Shown: piece by piece, positions 24,323 through 36,500 of the stretch | How positions within the stretch are numbered: position 1 is the stretch's first letter | How the letters are laid out: every line of letters starts with the position of its first letter | Source of the DNA: Rhizophagus clarus | Taxonomy: Eukaryota; Glomeromycota; Glomeromycetes; Glomerales; Glomeraceae | DNA length: 64,000 nt | Direction: 5' to 3' | Assembly (NCBI GenBank): GCA_015698045.1 | Contig: BLAL01000274.1 | Location: 1,550,001-1,614,000, forward strand | Notes under the pieces: generated by a model | Seen by the model: the letters and a program-made list of their open reading frames with translations, nothing else | The model's database searches: none | What the model was told of the DNA's origin: nothing | Made by a program: the position numbers and the translations under genes

Positions 24323-25557
24323 ATAGATGGATGTATATTTTGCTAGTGATACTGCTTGATTATTATCAATTAAATTTATTTTTCCCAATTATAATAAATT
24401 GTTGAATTTTATTTATTATTAAGAATCGTTTGTAAATACAAATTATTTAATTTCATTTAACTTATACATCCCAAAGAGATTCCCCACAGGCATCAGATAG
24501 CTAGTTATTTTAATCTCTATCGGTTATATTACTAAGCAATAGCAACTAACGTAAAAACAAATAACCCTTAAACTACAACATTATTGAAAACACCAAACAT
24601 GAGACATGTAACCTAGAAGATCGGTCAGGTTTGTCGTAGACGTAGATAACGAATAAAAATATCGTGCATATTTACCTGCAAAAGATTTATCATTTCGGCA
24701 TGCATACTGAGGGGATATGACATAATTTAACTATTTCAAAGATGTCGATTATTACAAGAAGATTCTATAAAATGAAAATAATTCCAGAATGTGAATATTA
24801 AGACTAAACAACAATTTCCAGTTCTACATGGGAAATTAGACTCGGTTTTGATAAATCCGGATATGCTCATATAAGTAAATGGCATTCCAATTATTAAACA
24901 ATAATAATAATACTTACTCGTTGAGAATAAACGTATGTGAATTCATTAAAACTAACTTTTTTTTGTTGTTCCTTTGGCGATAAAATATCAGTAAGCTTAG
25001 ATAGTGTATGATTTCGAGAAGCTCGTAACGATAGTATCTATCTTACTCGAAAACACATCTATCTAGTTCGATAGTTCAACTGAATTATCTAGTTTCCTAT
25101 TATTTGTAATCGATAGCTTTCTAATTCACGACAATATTTCAGGGAACATAGCTTTCACTTTTCCCATTTCGTATTATGGTATTTGTCTTTTGCTTTAGCC
25201 TATTCAATCTCCCACGTCCCATAATTAAGAAAACCCATATTAAAATTCAAATGTCAACTTTTCTTTAAGGAATCTTGCTAAAATTGATTATATTTGTGTT
25301 GTCGAAGTGATTAAATTGTTTTTTGCGTCATCATTGGACCGAGGAATCATCAATAAACCATTTCATCTAAATAATGTGTAGTATTTGATTGTTTCCATAC
25401 AATAAGATTACTAATAACATAGTAACTACAACAGCATCACGTCCTTTTGTAGTTCTTTTACGCTAACGCCTAAATGACCTTGACCTAAAGAATTCTCTGT
25501 GTTAATTGTAAGAAGAAATATAATATGACAAGCAAAAAAAAACGCAAGAAGATACTT
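24323..25557. other. AT-rich intergenic DNA
   Basis: Nothing recognisable on either strand. Confidence 0.5.
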
Positions 25558-25565
25558 ACTTACAG

Positions 25566-25897
25566 CAGTGTTGGCCAGTGACCCAAATGACCTCAAATGA
25601 CCCAAATGACTGGTCACGTGTCATTTGGGTCATTTCAACATTAAATTACAAATGACCTAGTCATTTAAAAATTACGTCATAATTCTGACCAATACAATTT
25701 CAATATTTTATGGATAAAAATTTTCATGTGATACTATAAATTCATAATTCTAGTCGGAATCATAAACCTGGCCTAAATTATAAAGCATTAATTTTAAATG
25801 ACTCAAATGACAAATGACCCTAATGACTAGGTCATTCAAAGGTCATTCAGGGGTCATCTCAAAATGGACAAATGACCTGGTCATTTGCCCATCACTG
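25566..25897. mobile_element. hAT-like miniature element, 332 bp
   Basis: Left end CAGTGTTGGCCAGTGACC, right end (reverse complement) CAGTGATGGGCAAATGACC. ACTTACAG is duplicated exactly at 25558-25565 and 25898-25905. Both termini carry many AAATGACC/GGTCATTT blocks in both orientations. No coding capacity. Confidence 0.9.
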
Positions 25898-25905
25898 ACT
25901 TACAG

Positions 25906-26943
25906 TGCCTTCATTGATTTTACATACAGTACATCATCGAAACTTCATTTTGTGTTATTCATTGTTACGTGATTACGCAAGATCATTAAAAAGATCTGAC
26001 GATTATGAATGAGAATGCGCCAAAATCTGGAGTATTATCTTGAGAAAAAAAAATTCCACTATCTCGTCATTAGATTGTCGATTTTTATGTCACTCGCCAG
26101 CTCTTTATGTCAACACCATAACGCAGATAATATTCGCAAAGGCCTCCACCCTGAAATTATGATGAATTGGAAAATGGAGTTAATTGTCATGGGATTAAGG
26201 TAAAGCATTAAAAAAAGAATAAATATTTCGATTCTTGTTTTGTATTGGTATTAAAGTATTTTTAATTTCATATGGTGTGGCACGTAGTAAAGAGAGATCA
26301 GAGATGAATTTGCGTGATGCATTTCATGTTACTCGAGAAATTGTTAATAAGTCGATGCTATAGCAAGGAATCGAATGGTTTGTTTTTGACATGATAATGT
26401 ATAACGTGGAAACTGGCTACATTTAATAATTGTAATCGCTATAGTATTAACAAATCTATTGAAAGATTATAGTCAAATTATGAAAAAGTGTTTGGATCAT
26501 ATACCAACAAACGGACTAAAACTGAAGTACTCAAGATTTTTATAATCCCAGTGTGATTAATATTAGTTGGATAACATTAGGATGATAAAATTTTATATCA
26601 TTTTTGTTTGCGTTCCAGTGAAACTGGGTTTCGCCCAAATAATTTCGCTCACTAAGTATATCTGGCACGCTAAATACAAATTTGATTGTACAAAAATAAT
26701 AAATACATTTTCGGAGAAAATCCTTATTATACAATAATCTACATATTTCATCAAAGAATTTCCATTATCGTTAGTTGTACAATTTTCGGAACAAATATCT
26801 TACAATGTATAGTAAGCTTTTTTCTGATTGATAATGGCCGGTGAAATCATACTGAATGTATTAATATAATCCCTTTGTCTGAATATATCATAAGAATTAT
26901 CCTTATTTCATACTGATGCTTTGATTATTAATCTTTCGATTTT
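25906..26943. other. AT-rich intergenic DNA
   Basis: A 64-codon frame at 26009-26203 has no recognisable motif and is not supported. Nothing else is seen. Confidence 0.45.
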
Positions 26944-26951
26944 CATTTTCG

Positions 26952-27168
26952 AGTGGCGTCTAAAGTGGAGCAGAATCACATGATCATAGTAAAATATTTG
27001 TCACCAGGTTTCACACCCTTTACTTTCTCATTTTTATTAAGTACAGTATTCTGGGGACTTAGAATTTTTTCGGTTAGTAAAAACTTGTTGTCACATTAAT
27101 TATTTGCCACATTCGTAATTTCTTAATGCCGTAATTCCGGTCAAATCTGCTCCGCTTTAGACGTCCCC
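26952..27168. mobile_element. Miniature element, family of 57978-58198, copy 1
   Basis: Ends AGTGGCGTCTAAAG and (reverse complement) GGGGACGTCTAAAG. CATTTTCG is duplicated at 26944-26951 and 27169-27176. The interior (CATGATCATAGTAAAATATT, TTTGTCACC, TTAATGCCGTAAT) is shared with the copy at 57978. 217 bp, non-coding. Confidence 0.88.
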
Positions 27169-27176
27169 CATTTTCG

Positions 27177-27769
27177 TCATCACGAATCTGTTCTGTCGTT
27201 AACGTATGGAATAATTTGTATATGTCGGGATCTTTAAATAAAAAAAAACATGAAGGATAACACTATTTACGATTGTGATGGTTATCCGAATATCTGCCAA
27301 ATCCTCCTCATCAACAAAGCAACAACTTCTTCGTCAACTATTCATAATTACACAAAGTGAACACTTTTTAACAAAATCCCATCTGATTCTACGTGACAAT
27401 CATCAGGTGACCAAGTATATTTTCATATGAAAATTGAATTAAACAGACTATGCCCGCTCTTCACTTTCTTTGTTTGGTGAAGATGTGGCTAAAAATCTTG
27501 ATAGTGTATTTTTACGTTGTAATAAAGAATTTTGCAATGATTATCTTTTTCTTTTAATAATTATATAACAAAGACTCGGTAAAATCGATATTACCTAATA
27601 CGTGATCCAGTAATTCACTAATTATTTCGAAAGAACCTTCAATCCCATCAACAGCTTCCTCTTTTCACGTTGTTGCTCTTTTTAATGGAGAGAATGTTTC
27701 ATTCTCTGTACGTCTATCATTTTCTCATTGCATGAGATTGCCATACTAAAGAAACTACAGGCTAAGTTA
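27177..27769. other. AT-rich intergenic DNA
   Basis: No gene or repeat recognised. Confidence 0.4.
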
Positions 27770-28049
27770 TTATTCTCCCTCACGCACATTATTGTTTTGT
27801 TTCAGAATTCCCTTTTTTTGAACCATCTCACAATCAGAGAATTTATATAACTTAGAAATTTGTTTGACAGTTTTAGATAAAGACCCATACTCCTCGGGAT
27901 CTTCTCTCTTGAAATCTTGGAAATAATAGCCATGTTCCTTACGTAAATACTCAACAAGGTGATTTGTAGTGTTCTCCTTGATCTTCTCCACCAGTATAAG
28001 AGACTTACTTCTGGTTGTCACTGCACTGATTACGTAGAACAGAAACTGT
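27770..28049 (-). CDS. Possible exon of an unrecognised protein
   Basis: A frame of about 90 codons ends at 27770. It is rich in Lys/Glu with balanced composition (segments VEKIKENTTNHLVEYLRKEH, FQDFKREDPEEYGSLSKT), unlike the Phe/Ile/Asn-rich chance frames nearby. It has no in-frame ATG at its start. A TTTCACAG acceptor-like site lies just upstream at ~28049, so it could be a terminal exon. No family recognised and no upstream exon found; it may be a remnant or chance. Confidence 0.25.
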
Positions 28050-31000
28050 GAAAAAAAAAATTCGTAGTTTGGGATAATTTCTCTTATAGATAGAATGTGC
28101 GATCTGCGATCATTGTAATGTTGGCAGATCTTGCGTAATTCTGGCCAAGCTACAGACTTATTGGCTCTGCCATTCTTGTACTACGTGTTATGAAATGAGG
28201 TAACCGTGACCCCTGGGTCACGATCTCATGGGCAATTTTTATGATAAAGAATCGTTATACATAGTAAATATGCGAATGAAACCAAATCCGAGTTAACTTT
28301 ATTAATAAATGAAGAAACAAAGTTGAGTTGTAAAAGAATTCGAATAATGTTTTTTGGAGGAAGTGAGTAGACAATGAGAAAGGACCAGATGTTATTAACA
28401 TGGTTATTATCGTTTAATAAATCATATATAATGCATCGAGTTTTAATCAGCTCCACCAAATGATTTTTATAATGAATAAAGATTTATATATTTATCCGTG
28501 CAATAAAAGCTGCCAGTCATGTTTTATTCTTTAATTGATTAGGAACGCATATAATGATAGATTAATAAGTAGTAAGTTGAATCGACAACAAGGATCAATG
28601 TCATTATAATGAAAAATACAATTACAAATATTTTATTGAAATGAGAACTAATTTCTCTTGCTTCAATTAATTATACCGTTACAAAATGTACACCTTTTGA
28701 ATGCTGGATCGTCATCAGAACAGAGTATTGTTATTAGAAATTTTAACTGTCCTTAGCATTTGATTGTACGTATCGGTATTATTTCTTTAACTGTTAAGAA
28801 AATATCCGATATCCATGTATAGAATAATTTATAATTGGAATCTGACTTGTATGTGGAGTCATGCAAATCATATCGATACATTTGTATGCGATTCCTAAAC
28901 TGAGTGTTTTGCTGCTCAAATACGCCGCTTTTTATTCATTCACTAGTATATGAAATTAATAAACAAAATATATATTATTGGGCATCCGTAGATTCCATTA
29001 TATTCACGAATTTTGTTTGGACAATTTCAGCTCCATTAAATTCAACAGTTACAACTTCACAATTCTATTTAAAAAAAAGGTATAACAAACTTAATGGGAT
29101 GGAATATGTGTTTTTTTTCCGCGTTAAGATATCTATTAATTCCATGATATGAATAGCATGAGCAAATTAATATTCAACGGACCATTAATATTCTCTTCAA
29201 CGAAGATAATACTCGGGATATCTGATTTTTTAATATCATCGTTAATAATGAACTCTCTTTAATTGTTAAGGAGTTTATTTGTCATCATTAAGCATCCCAT
29301 TTTTGTAAATTTGATTTAATTCCCAATAGCAAATGATTTGATAAGGAAAAGTTTGAAAAAAAATGGATGTTAGTGAAATGAAAAGTCGGTAAAGTCAAAT
29401 GGCTTTTGGTAAAATAATATAGCACATACGAAATCCATCAAAGTTGATTTTTTTAATAGGTACTTCTCGCTAAAGATATCAATCATATCTTTTTGGAAAT
29501 ACAAAATCTGAATGACAATATCAAATATCGTTAGCATATTTTAAACGGTAAAATTTGTTCTTTCCCATTGCTTTCGTGATACAAAAATTTTACTTTCTTC
29601 TTCAGTTTTTTTTCTAATGATTATTAACTTTTAATATTCTTTTTCTAAAATAATGATGATCTTTTCCCTTTTATTTAGTTTTAACTTTTTTTAATTTTTT
29701 CTTTCCGAAAATGTTTTAAAGAAAATAATTTTTTTTTTTTATTATAACAAACATCTTTTAGTTATAAAAATTTTACTTTATTTTATTCTGAGAAGTTGAA
29801 CATTTTCGCATGAACACCCTTTTCATTTCTTTCGTTTTTTTAATTTCAATTGGTCCGTTACAACCTCAGGTGGAAATTAGATATTGATTAACAATTATGT
29901 CACAGTGCTACAGGAATAGAATAATAAAATTTTCATCCCCGCGTGACTTGTGTAGCACAATCAGTTTATATTTGTTTCATTTGCGACAAAATTATTTCTC
30001 TCCGCTCTCTTTTCTCCATCAAACAATAAAAAAAAGTTAAATACTTGAGTGCAGAATGCTGTAGCTAGTATACGTGTTTTTTATAATTTTGTAATATTAA
30101 TTCGAAACTTTAGTTAAGAGACAAAGTTTGGGTGACTAAAGAAAGTTATTTAATATGCATTTCAGGACTTTGACTAAATGTAATAGGTTTAGGAAGCTTA
30201 AGTAAAGTTGTTTAGCAGTTATAGAACCACTCAAATATTAATTTTATCATTACAGTTTTAATATTTGCGATAGTATGAATATTTTTGTATAAAAATTACT
30301 TTGCTGCGGTGCTTTTTTTCACTTTATAGCGTAATTTTGGTACTTTTTTTAAATGAAACAAGCCTTTATTTTGGAGATTAAATAAATTTATTCAACAAAT
30401 GTGAGATCACCTCGAATATTGATTTTTAAATCAAACTAGCTTTAATATTATATAGTAATTAGTTTTTTTACAATGGTGCATTTTAAGTATATCATTTGTT
30501 TGTTAAATTTAAATTTAATAAAGTGCAAAGGGTTAACTAGTTTCAAATTTATTATGCCATGAAAAGAATATTGTCAATATAGCTCAAGTGAGTTTAGTCT
30601 ACTCATGTTAAAATATACAAAACTTATAAATAATGAATGACTATATTTATACGCAAAATTTAGATCATTTGCCAATCTATATAATATATTTTTTAAAACA
30701 TGAACTATAAATTTATGTAAACTTCTATTCTATAAGCTAAAATGTTAAGTTAATTAAAAATGATTTTATTCAGATATTTCTTTTACCTTTATACGCATTT
30801 TTGTCCTAAATTTCCAGTAAAAAAATCTTTTAGTACAACATCATAAATAATACAGGAAATGCAACAACAGGATGAAATTTATTGTAAAGAGAGAAAAACA
30901 AAATAAAGAGACTAAAAATATTTATATCTTTTCATACACATTCACAGCCATGCATGTATACGTGAATAACTTATGCAACATTTTGAAGAGAATTTTTTTA

Positions 31001-33301
31001 GATGATGTATGAACCACTATTGATCATAATAAAACTTTATTTTTTGAAAAAAAAAAGTTGAAGCCATCTGATACAAGTATTAGTGACAAGTATTAATCAA
31101 CGATTAGATAAATCCAAATTATTTATTTGGTACTGGTTATTTTCTTATCAGGACTAAATGTATAATGTATTTGGAAAAAAAACTTTAAATAGAGTTAACC
31201 AAGCTTTTAAAGAAAATTCCATTATTTGTCAGTTTGTCAACCAATCAAATCCGAATCAAATCATGAAGCATTAATTGCCAATAAGATTCAATCAAACAAG
31301 TCAAACCTTGCATTAACCATTCACACTTTTTTTTAGAAGCAACTTATGTAATCAAAGAACATAGAGTGTTAAGGCCAAAATTAGATCGTAAAAAATAAAA
31401 TTGTTCATTGTAGTTAGTAATTTAACAAAACAATTATAATATGTAATATTTAAAATAATTCCTTTATTGGAAATGTGTTAAGAGCATTATTTAACCATTA
31501 TCTTTTTTAAGATAGTCTTTAATGTTTTTATTTTATGATTCAGATTGAAATTCAGTAATTCTTGGAATTCCTTTTTTCTGTAAAGAGGTGTTCAAAATGA
31601 AAAACCATACAGGAATATTGCTGTTATCACAATTTTTGAGTAATTTTGGTTACTAAGCTAATAGCAAAGTAAACCAATAAAAAAAATTTTGACAAAAATT
31701 TGGTGATTAAAAATGCAAATTTATAAAACAACAACATCGGTTTATGTATTTTAATTATTAAATATTGTTAGGTGAATGAAAAGGAAAATTTATTGCGTAC
31801 GAATCGATGGATTATACAATATTTAAAAATGTAAGATCACGAAATAAAAGCTACTTTTTGTTATTTGTTTTGAACAAGGAATCATTAGATAACATTTATT
31901 GTGAAAATTTTGATATATAAATGTTCAATTAGACATCACAAATATCCAATTGGTTGTCTTTTCAAATTACTACATGATAATATATCTTTTTCGAAAAAAG
32001 CTGTATAACTAATATAACTAATAAAAATAATTATGTATTTATTTTTGTTACCTAAGTAATAATTACTACGGTTAAAAGTGAGTATACATAGATCAGATAA
32101 ATAAAGTAATTAGTCTAATATACTAATAGTTAAAAATCGTTAAATGAAGTCTATATAATAAATTAATGAAGTTTTTTGTATCTTTAATCATAAAATTGAA
32201 ATTTTGCGAAATAAAGCACAGTAAATCATGTGATGTGTAAATCTTTCGTTTCTATTTGATATTAATTTTATATTTAAAATGACCAATATAAATTTCCCAA
32301 ATATTTAATATTGGTCAAATGACTTCAATGATCGGTCATTTGAGCTTTATATGACAAATGACATTTTTCATTTCAAGTCATTTGCCGAACACTGGACTAG
32401 GGAGCTATACATTATGTATACATTACTTATAAAAAATTTTAATTAAGAAAATAATTCTGAAAACAATAATATAAGTCAATTGAAAAGAGGTATGAAAATA
32501 TATAAAGAAAATAAAGTAAATAACAGAAATGATAATAACATGGATAATATATTGGCTGTTAGACATATTTCATCGTCGTGCGATAAAGAAAATTTTATAG
32601 ACAGGTAGATAGGTAATCATATAGAACCAGTAAGGAATAATCTTTATCAATATGACATATAGAATTTATGGATATAATATACTATGGTTTAAAGATTTTA
32701 AATTAGAACTAAATATAGTATAACGATAAGTTTAGACCTAAATAGTTAAAGCTAAATATATATCTACATTATTTAAATATTTATTACATACTGTATATAA
32801 TAATACATTTTTAAATAATGTTAATAAATAAAAAAAATTGTTAAATTTATTATACATAATATTTATATGATAGTCCCGATTTTCCTGTAACAAAAAATGT
32901 TATTTAATTTCAATATTTTGACAGCTTTCTTATAATAAATATACTATAATTTTACTATTAAAATATAAGTACATCGTCGAGTAATCTTTGATGAATCGAA
33001 AAATAACAAATTAATTCTTTAATTTTTGATAGCTTTACTTCCCATTTACCACCCATTTACCTATCTATTTAATAATACAGTATATTATCAATAATTTCAT
33101 GAGATCGTCTGATACTATAGCGATCATTTAACTGCACAGTAACAAATCACAGGTTTCTGCAAAGTAATTAATTTTAAATATAATCTTTTTATATTGCTTC
33201 AGTTAATTAAGTATTCATATTAAAACCTTTCTAATTCAAATAAGTACATGTGTTTAATATTATAAATAAAATAAATTTGATAATTTAATACAACATTTGG
33301 A
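28050..33301. other. Long AT-rich gene-poor stretch
   Basis: Five kilobases with only short, motif-free frames (28226-28459, 28904-29152). One decayed hAT-like end at 32276-32394 is listed separately. No RNA gene, long repeat or regulatory site could be supported. Confidence 0.5.
32276..32394. mobile_element. Fragment of a 25566-type hAT-like element
   Basis: TGGTCAAATGAC, GGTCATTTGAGC, GACAAATGAC and the terminal string TCATTTGCCGAACACTG (reverse complement CAGTGTTCGGCAAATGA) resemble the ends of the element at 25566-25897. The left end and target duplication were not found. Confidence 0.45.
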
Positions 33302-33530
33302 TAAGTTATAACATAAAAGAATTATTTAAATTACAAACTAAGAAACTTGAAAATATCTTACTACTCTAGCCTTAGTGTTAAAACAATTCCAATAAAGAAA
33401 GAAATACATATTTTTAATACTTGAATAAGTTATAAAGAAAGGAATTATTTAAATTACAAACTAAGAAACTTGCAAAATATTTTACTACTCTAGCCTTAGT
33501 GTTCAAATAATTCTAATAAAAATGAAATAA
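33302..33530. repeat. Two-copy tandem duplication of about 120 bp
   Basis: The stretch with AAATTACAAACTAAGAAACT and CTACTCTAGCCTTAGTGTT occurs at 33302-33418 and 33424-33530 with a few differences. It lies just downstream of the minus-strand kinase gene. Confidence 0.8.
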
Positions 33531-33562
33531 AATAAAATATATCACAGTACCATAAATCTAAA

Positions 33563-36500
33563 TTAATTTTTGTCAGGTTTAATATCTAAATAATTAAATA
33601 AACTAATTAATTTTCATATAAAATAATTTATAAAATTTACTTTTTCGCATATATTACATACCTGATAACTTTATATTGTTAACTACACAATCTAAACATT
33701 CACTTTCTAGAATTTCATTCACTTTTATACTAGTAAAATCAAGCAAGCGACTTGTATAACATGCTTGTGGGTGATATTCAGTAATAAGTTTAATATTTCC
33801 AATTGGTGCATTCATAAATTCCATAATGTTGCTTTTTAATTCTTCACTAATCTCATTATTAATAGGTCGGAAAATCCAGTCTTCAATAATCTTTTTTACT
33901 TTTTTAGCAGATGGCCTTTTTAATGAATCCTCATTCCAACATTTTTTCATCAAATCCACATAACATTGTGGAGTACTTTCAATAATTTCAGGTCGTTCAC
34001 CTTTACAAATACTTACACTGAGTTGAAAATCATGTGCTCTATCATTAAATGGTGGAACTCCAGATGTAAATTCCCACATAATCATAGAAAAACTATATAT
34101 ATCACTAGCTGGAGTATATGGTTTGCCCCTTAAAACTTCAGGTGCCATAAATGGAATAACACCATAAATATCATATTCTTTTAAAAAATTTGTAGCTTTG
34201 CATAATCCTAAATCACTAATAAAAACCTTGTTCTTATCATTCTTATCCTTTTCATTCTCATGATTTAAAATATTGCCATCATGAAGATCACAATGAATAA
34301 GATTTTGCTTATGTATTATTACAAGACCAGAAATAATTTTATATAACATGAACAATCTTTGATTCCAATTATTTTCAATTATATTTGCCAAATTGCCTCT
34401 TAAATTTCCCATATTTGCATAATCCATTACTACCATATAATTCAAAGTATCTGGACTTTTTGTAAATCCATGTAAATTAATAATTCTAATTGAATCTAAA
34501 CATTTTTCGTGACAATCCCACTATAAAAAATTAAAATAGGATATATTAATATAAATGATTTATAATAAAAATAATAAAAACTAAAAATAAATAATATATA
34601 ATTATACTTCATTTAAAAATTTATCTAAATTTTCATTTAAATTATTTTTATTCAAATTATTGAGACATTTAAGAGCTACTTCCTTCTCTTCATGGCTTTT
34701 TAACCAAAAGGCCTTGTATATAGTACCAAATCCTCCTTTATCAAGATATTCAACATTTTTAAATTGATTATAAGGAATCCATTTTAAACGTTTTTCAAGA
34801 ATAAATTTATCTAAAATTTCATTTTCACTGTTTCCAAATCTATATATAATTTAAATAATTTGAAACATATTAAAATTTATATTAAAACTCAAAATTAAAA
34901 AAGTAATATGATGACTTACTCTAAAATTTAATTAGAAATTTAATAAACATAATAAATTTAAATTTTAGTCTTATTTATAATATATGGCCTATATTTTATA
35001 ACTTACCAACTAAAGCAATAGATAGTATTTTTTAAATAAAGACCAAATTCAGTTAATTAAATTATAAATAAATATTATATGAATATAATAATAAATAATA
35101 ACTTACAAGAATCTAAAGTGAATTACCAAATAATTTTTTGAATAAAGAAATTAGTTAGTTTAAATTATATGTAAATAGAATAAATGTATTTGTAATGACC
35201 TGTTACAAATATTATTTGTAACAACCTTAAAAAAAAAATTATAAGAAAGTTATAATATATAAACTTTTAAAAAATATTATAATAAATATATTTTTGCCTC
35301 CCCAGCAAGTTTACTTAGAATGATAAAGATGATTTTGAATGTCATTTTTGACTTATTTAACAAAAACCCTTTTTCTACCAAGTGATTGGCAAAGAAATTT
35401 CCTTTTTTGGATGTCTGTGTAACTTTGTGTAACAAAATTTTCCATTTTTTCTGGGAACAAAAATTTCCTTTTTTGGATTTGTGTAATATCACGTGATTTG
35501 AACTGACCAATAAAAATGCGCCAATTTGGTTGTTACAATTAGACTTATCCATGTAAATATTATATAAATATGTAATAATAGAATACGACTTACCAACTAA
35601 AATAAATTACCAAATAATTTTTTAAATAAAGAAATTAGTTAGTTTAAATTATATGTAAATATTATAAAAATATGTAATAATAGAATACGATAATTTTTTA
35701 AATAAAGAAATTAGTTAGTTTAAATTATATGTAAATATTATATAAATATGTAATAATAGAATACGACTTACGATCTAAAATAAATTACCAAATAATTTTT
35801 TAAATAAAGAAATTAGTTAGTTTAAATTATATGTAAATATTATATAAATATGTAATAATAGAATTAAATAAATAACATACTCCCTATATTATTAAATAAT
35901 TTTTTAAATAAAGAAATTAGTTAGTTTAAATTATATGTAAATATTATATAAATATGTAATAATAGAATTAAATAAATAACTTACACCCTATATTATTAAA
36001 TAATTTTTTAAATAAAGAAATTAGTTAGTTTAAATTATATGTAAATATTATATAAATATGTAATAATAGAATACGACTTACCATCTAAAATAAATTACCA
36101 AATAATTTTTTAAATAAAGAAATTAGTTAGTTTAAATTATATGTAAATATTATAAAAATATGTAATAATAGAATACGATAATTTTTTAAATAAAGAAATT
36201 AGTTAGTTTAAATTATATGTAAATATTATATAAATATGTAATAATAGAATACGACTTACGATCTAAAATAAATTACCAAATAATTTTTTAAATAAAGAAA
36301 TTAGTTAGTTTAAATTATATGCAAATATTATATAAATATGTAATAATAGAATTAAATAAATAACTTACACCCTATATTATTAAATAATTTTTTAAATAAA
36401 GAAATTAGTTAGTTTAAATTATATGTAAATATTATATAAATATGTAATAATAGAATTAAATAAATAACTTACATGCTATATTATTAAATAATTTTTTAAA

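Noticed and set aside
26009..26203. 64-codon frame with mixed composition
   Set aside because: No family recognised, no splice partner or conserved motif.
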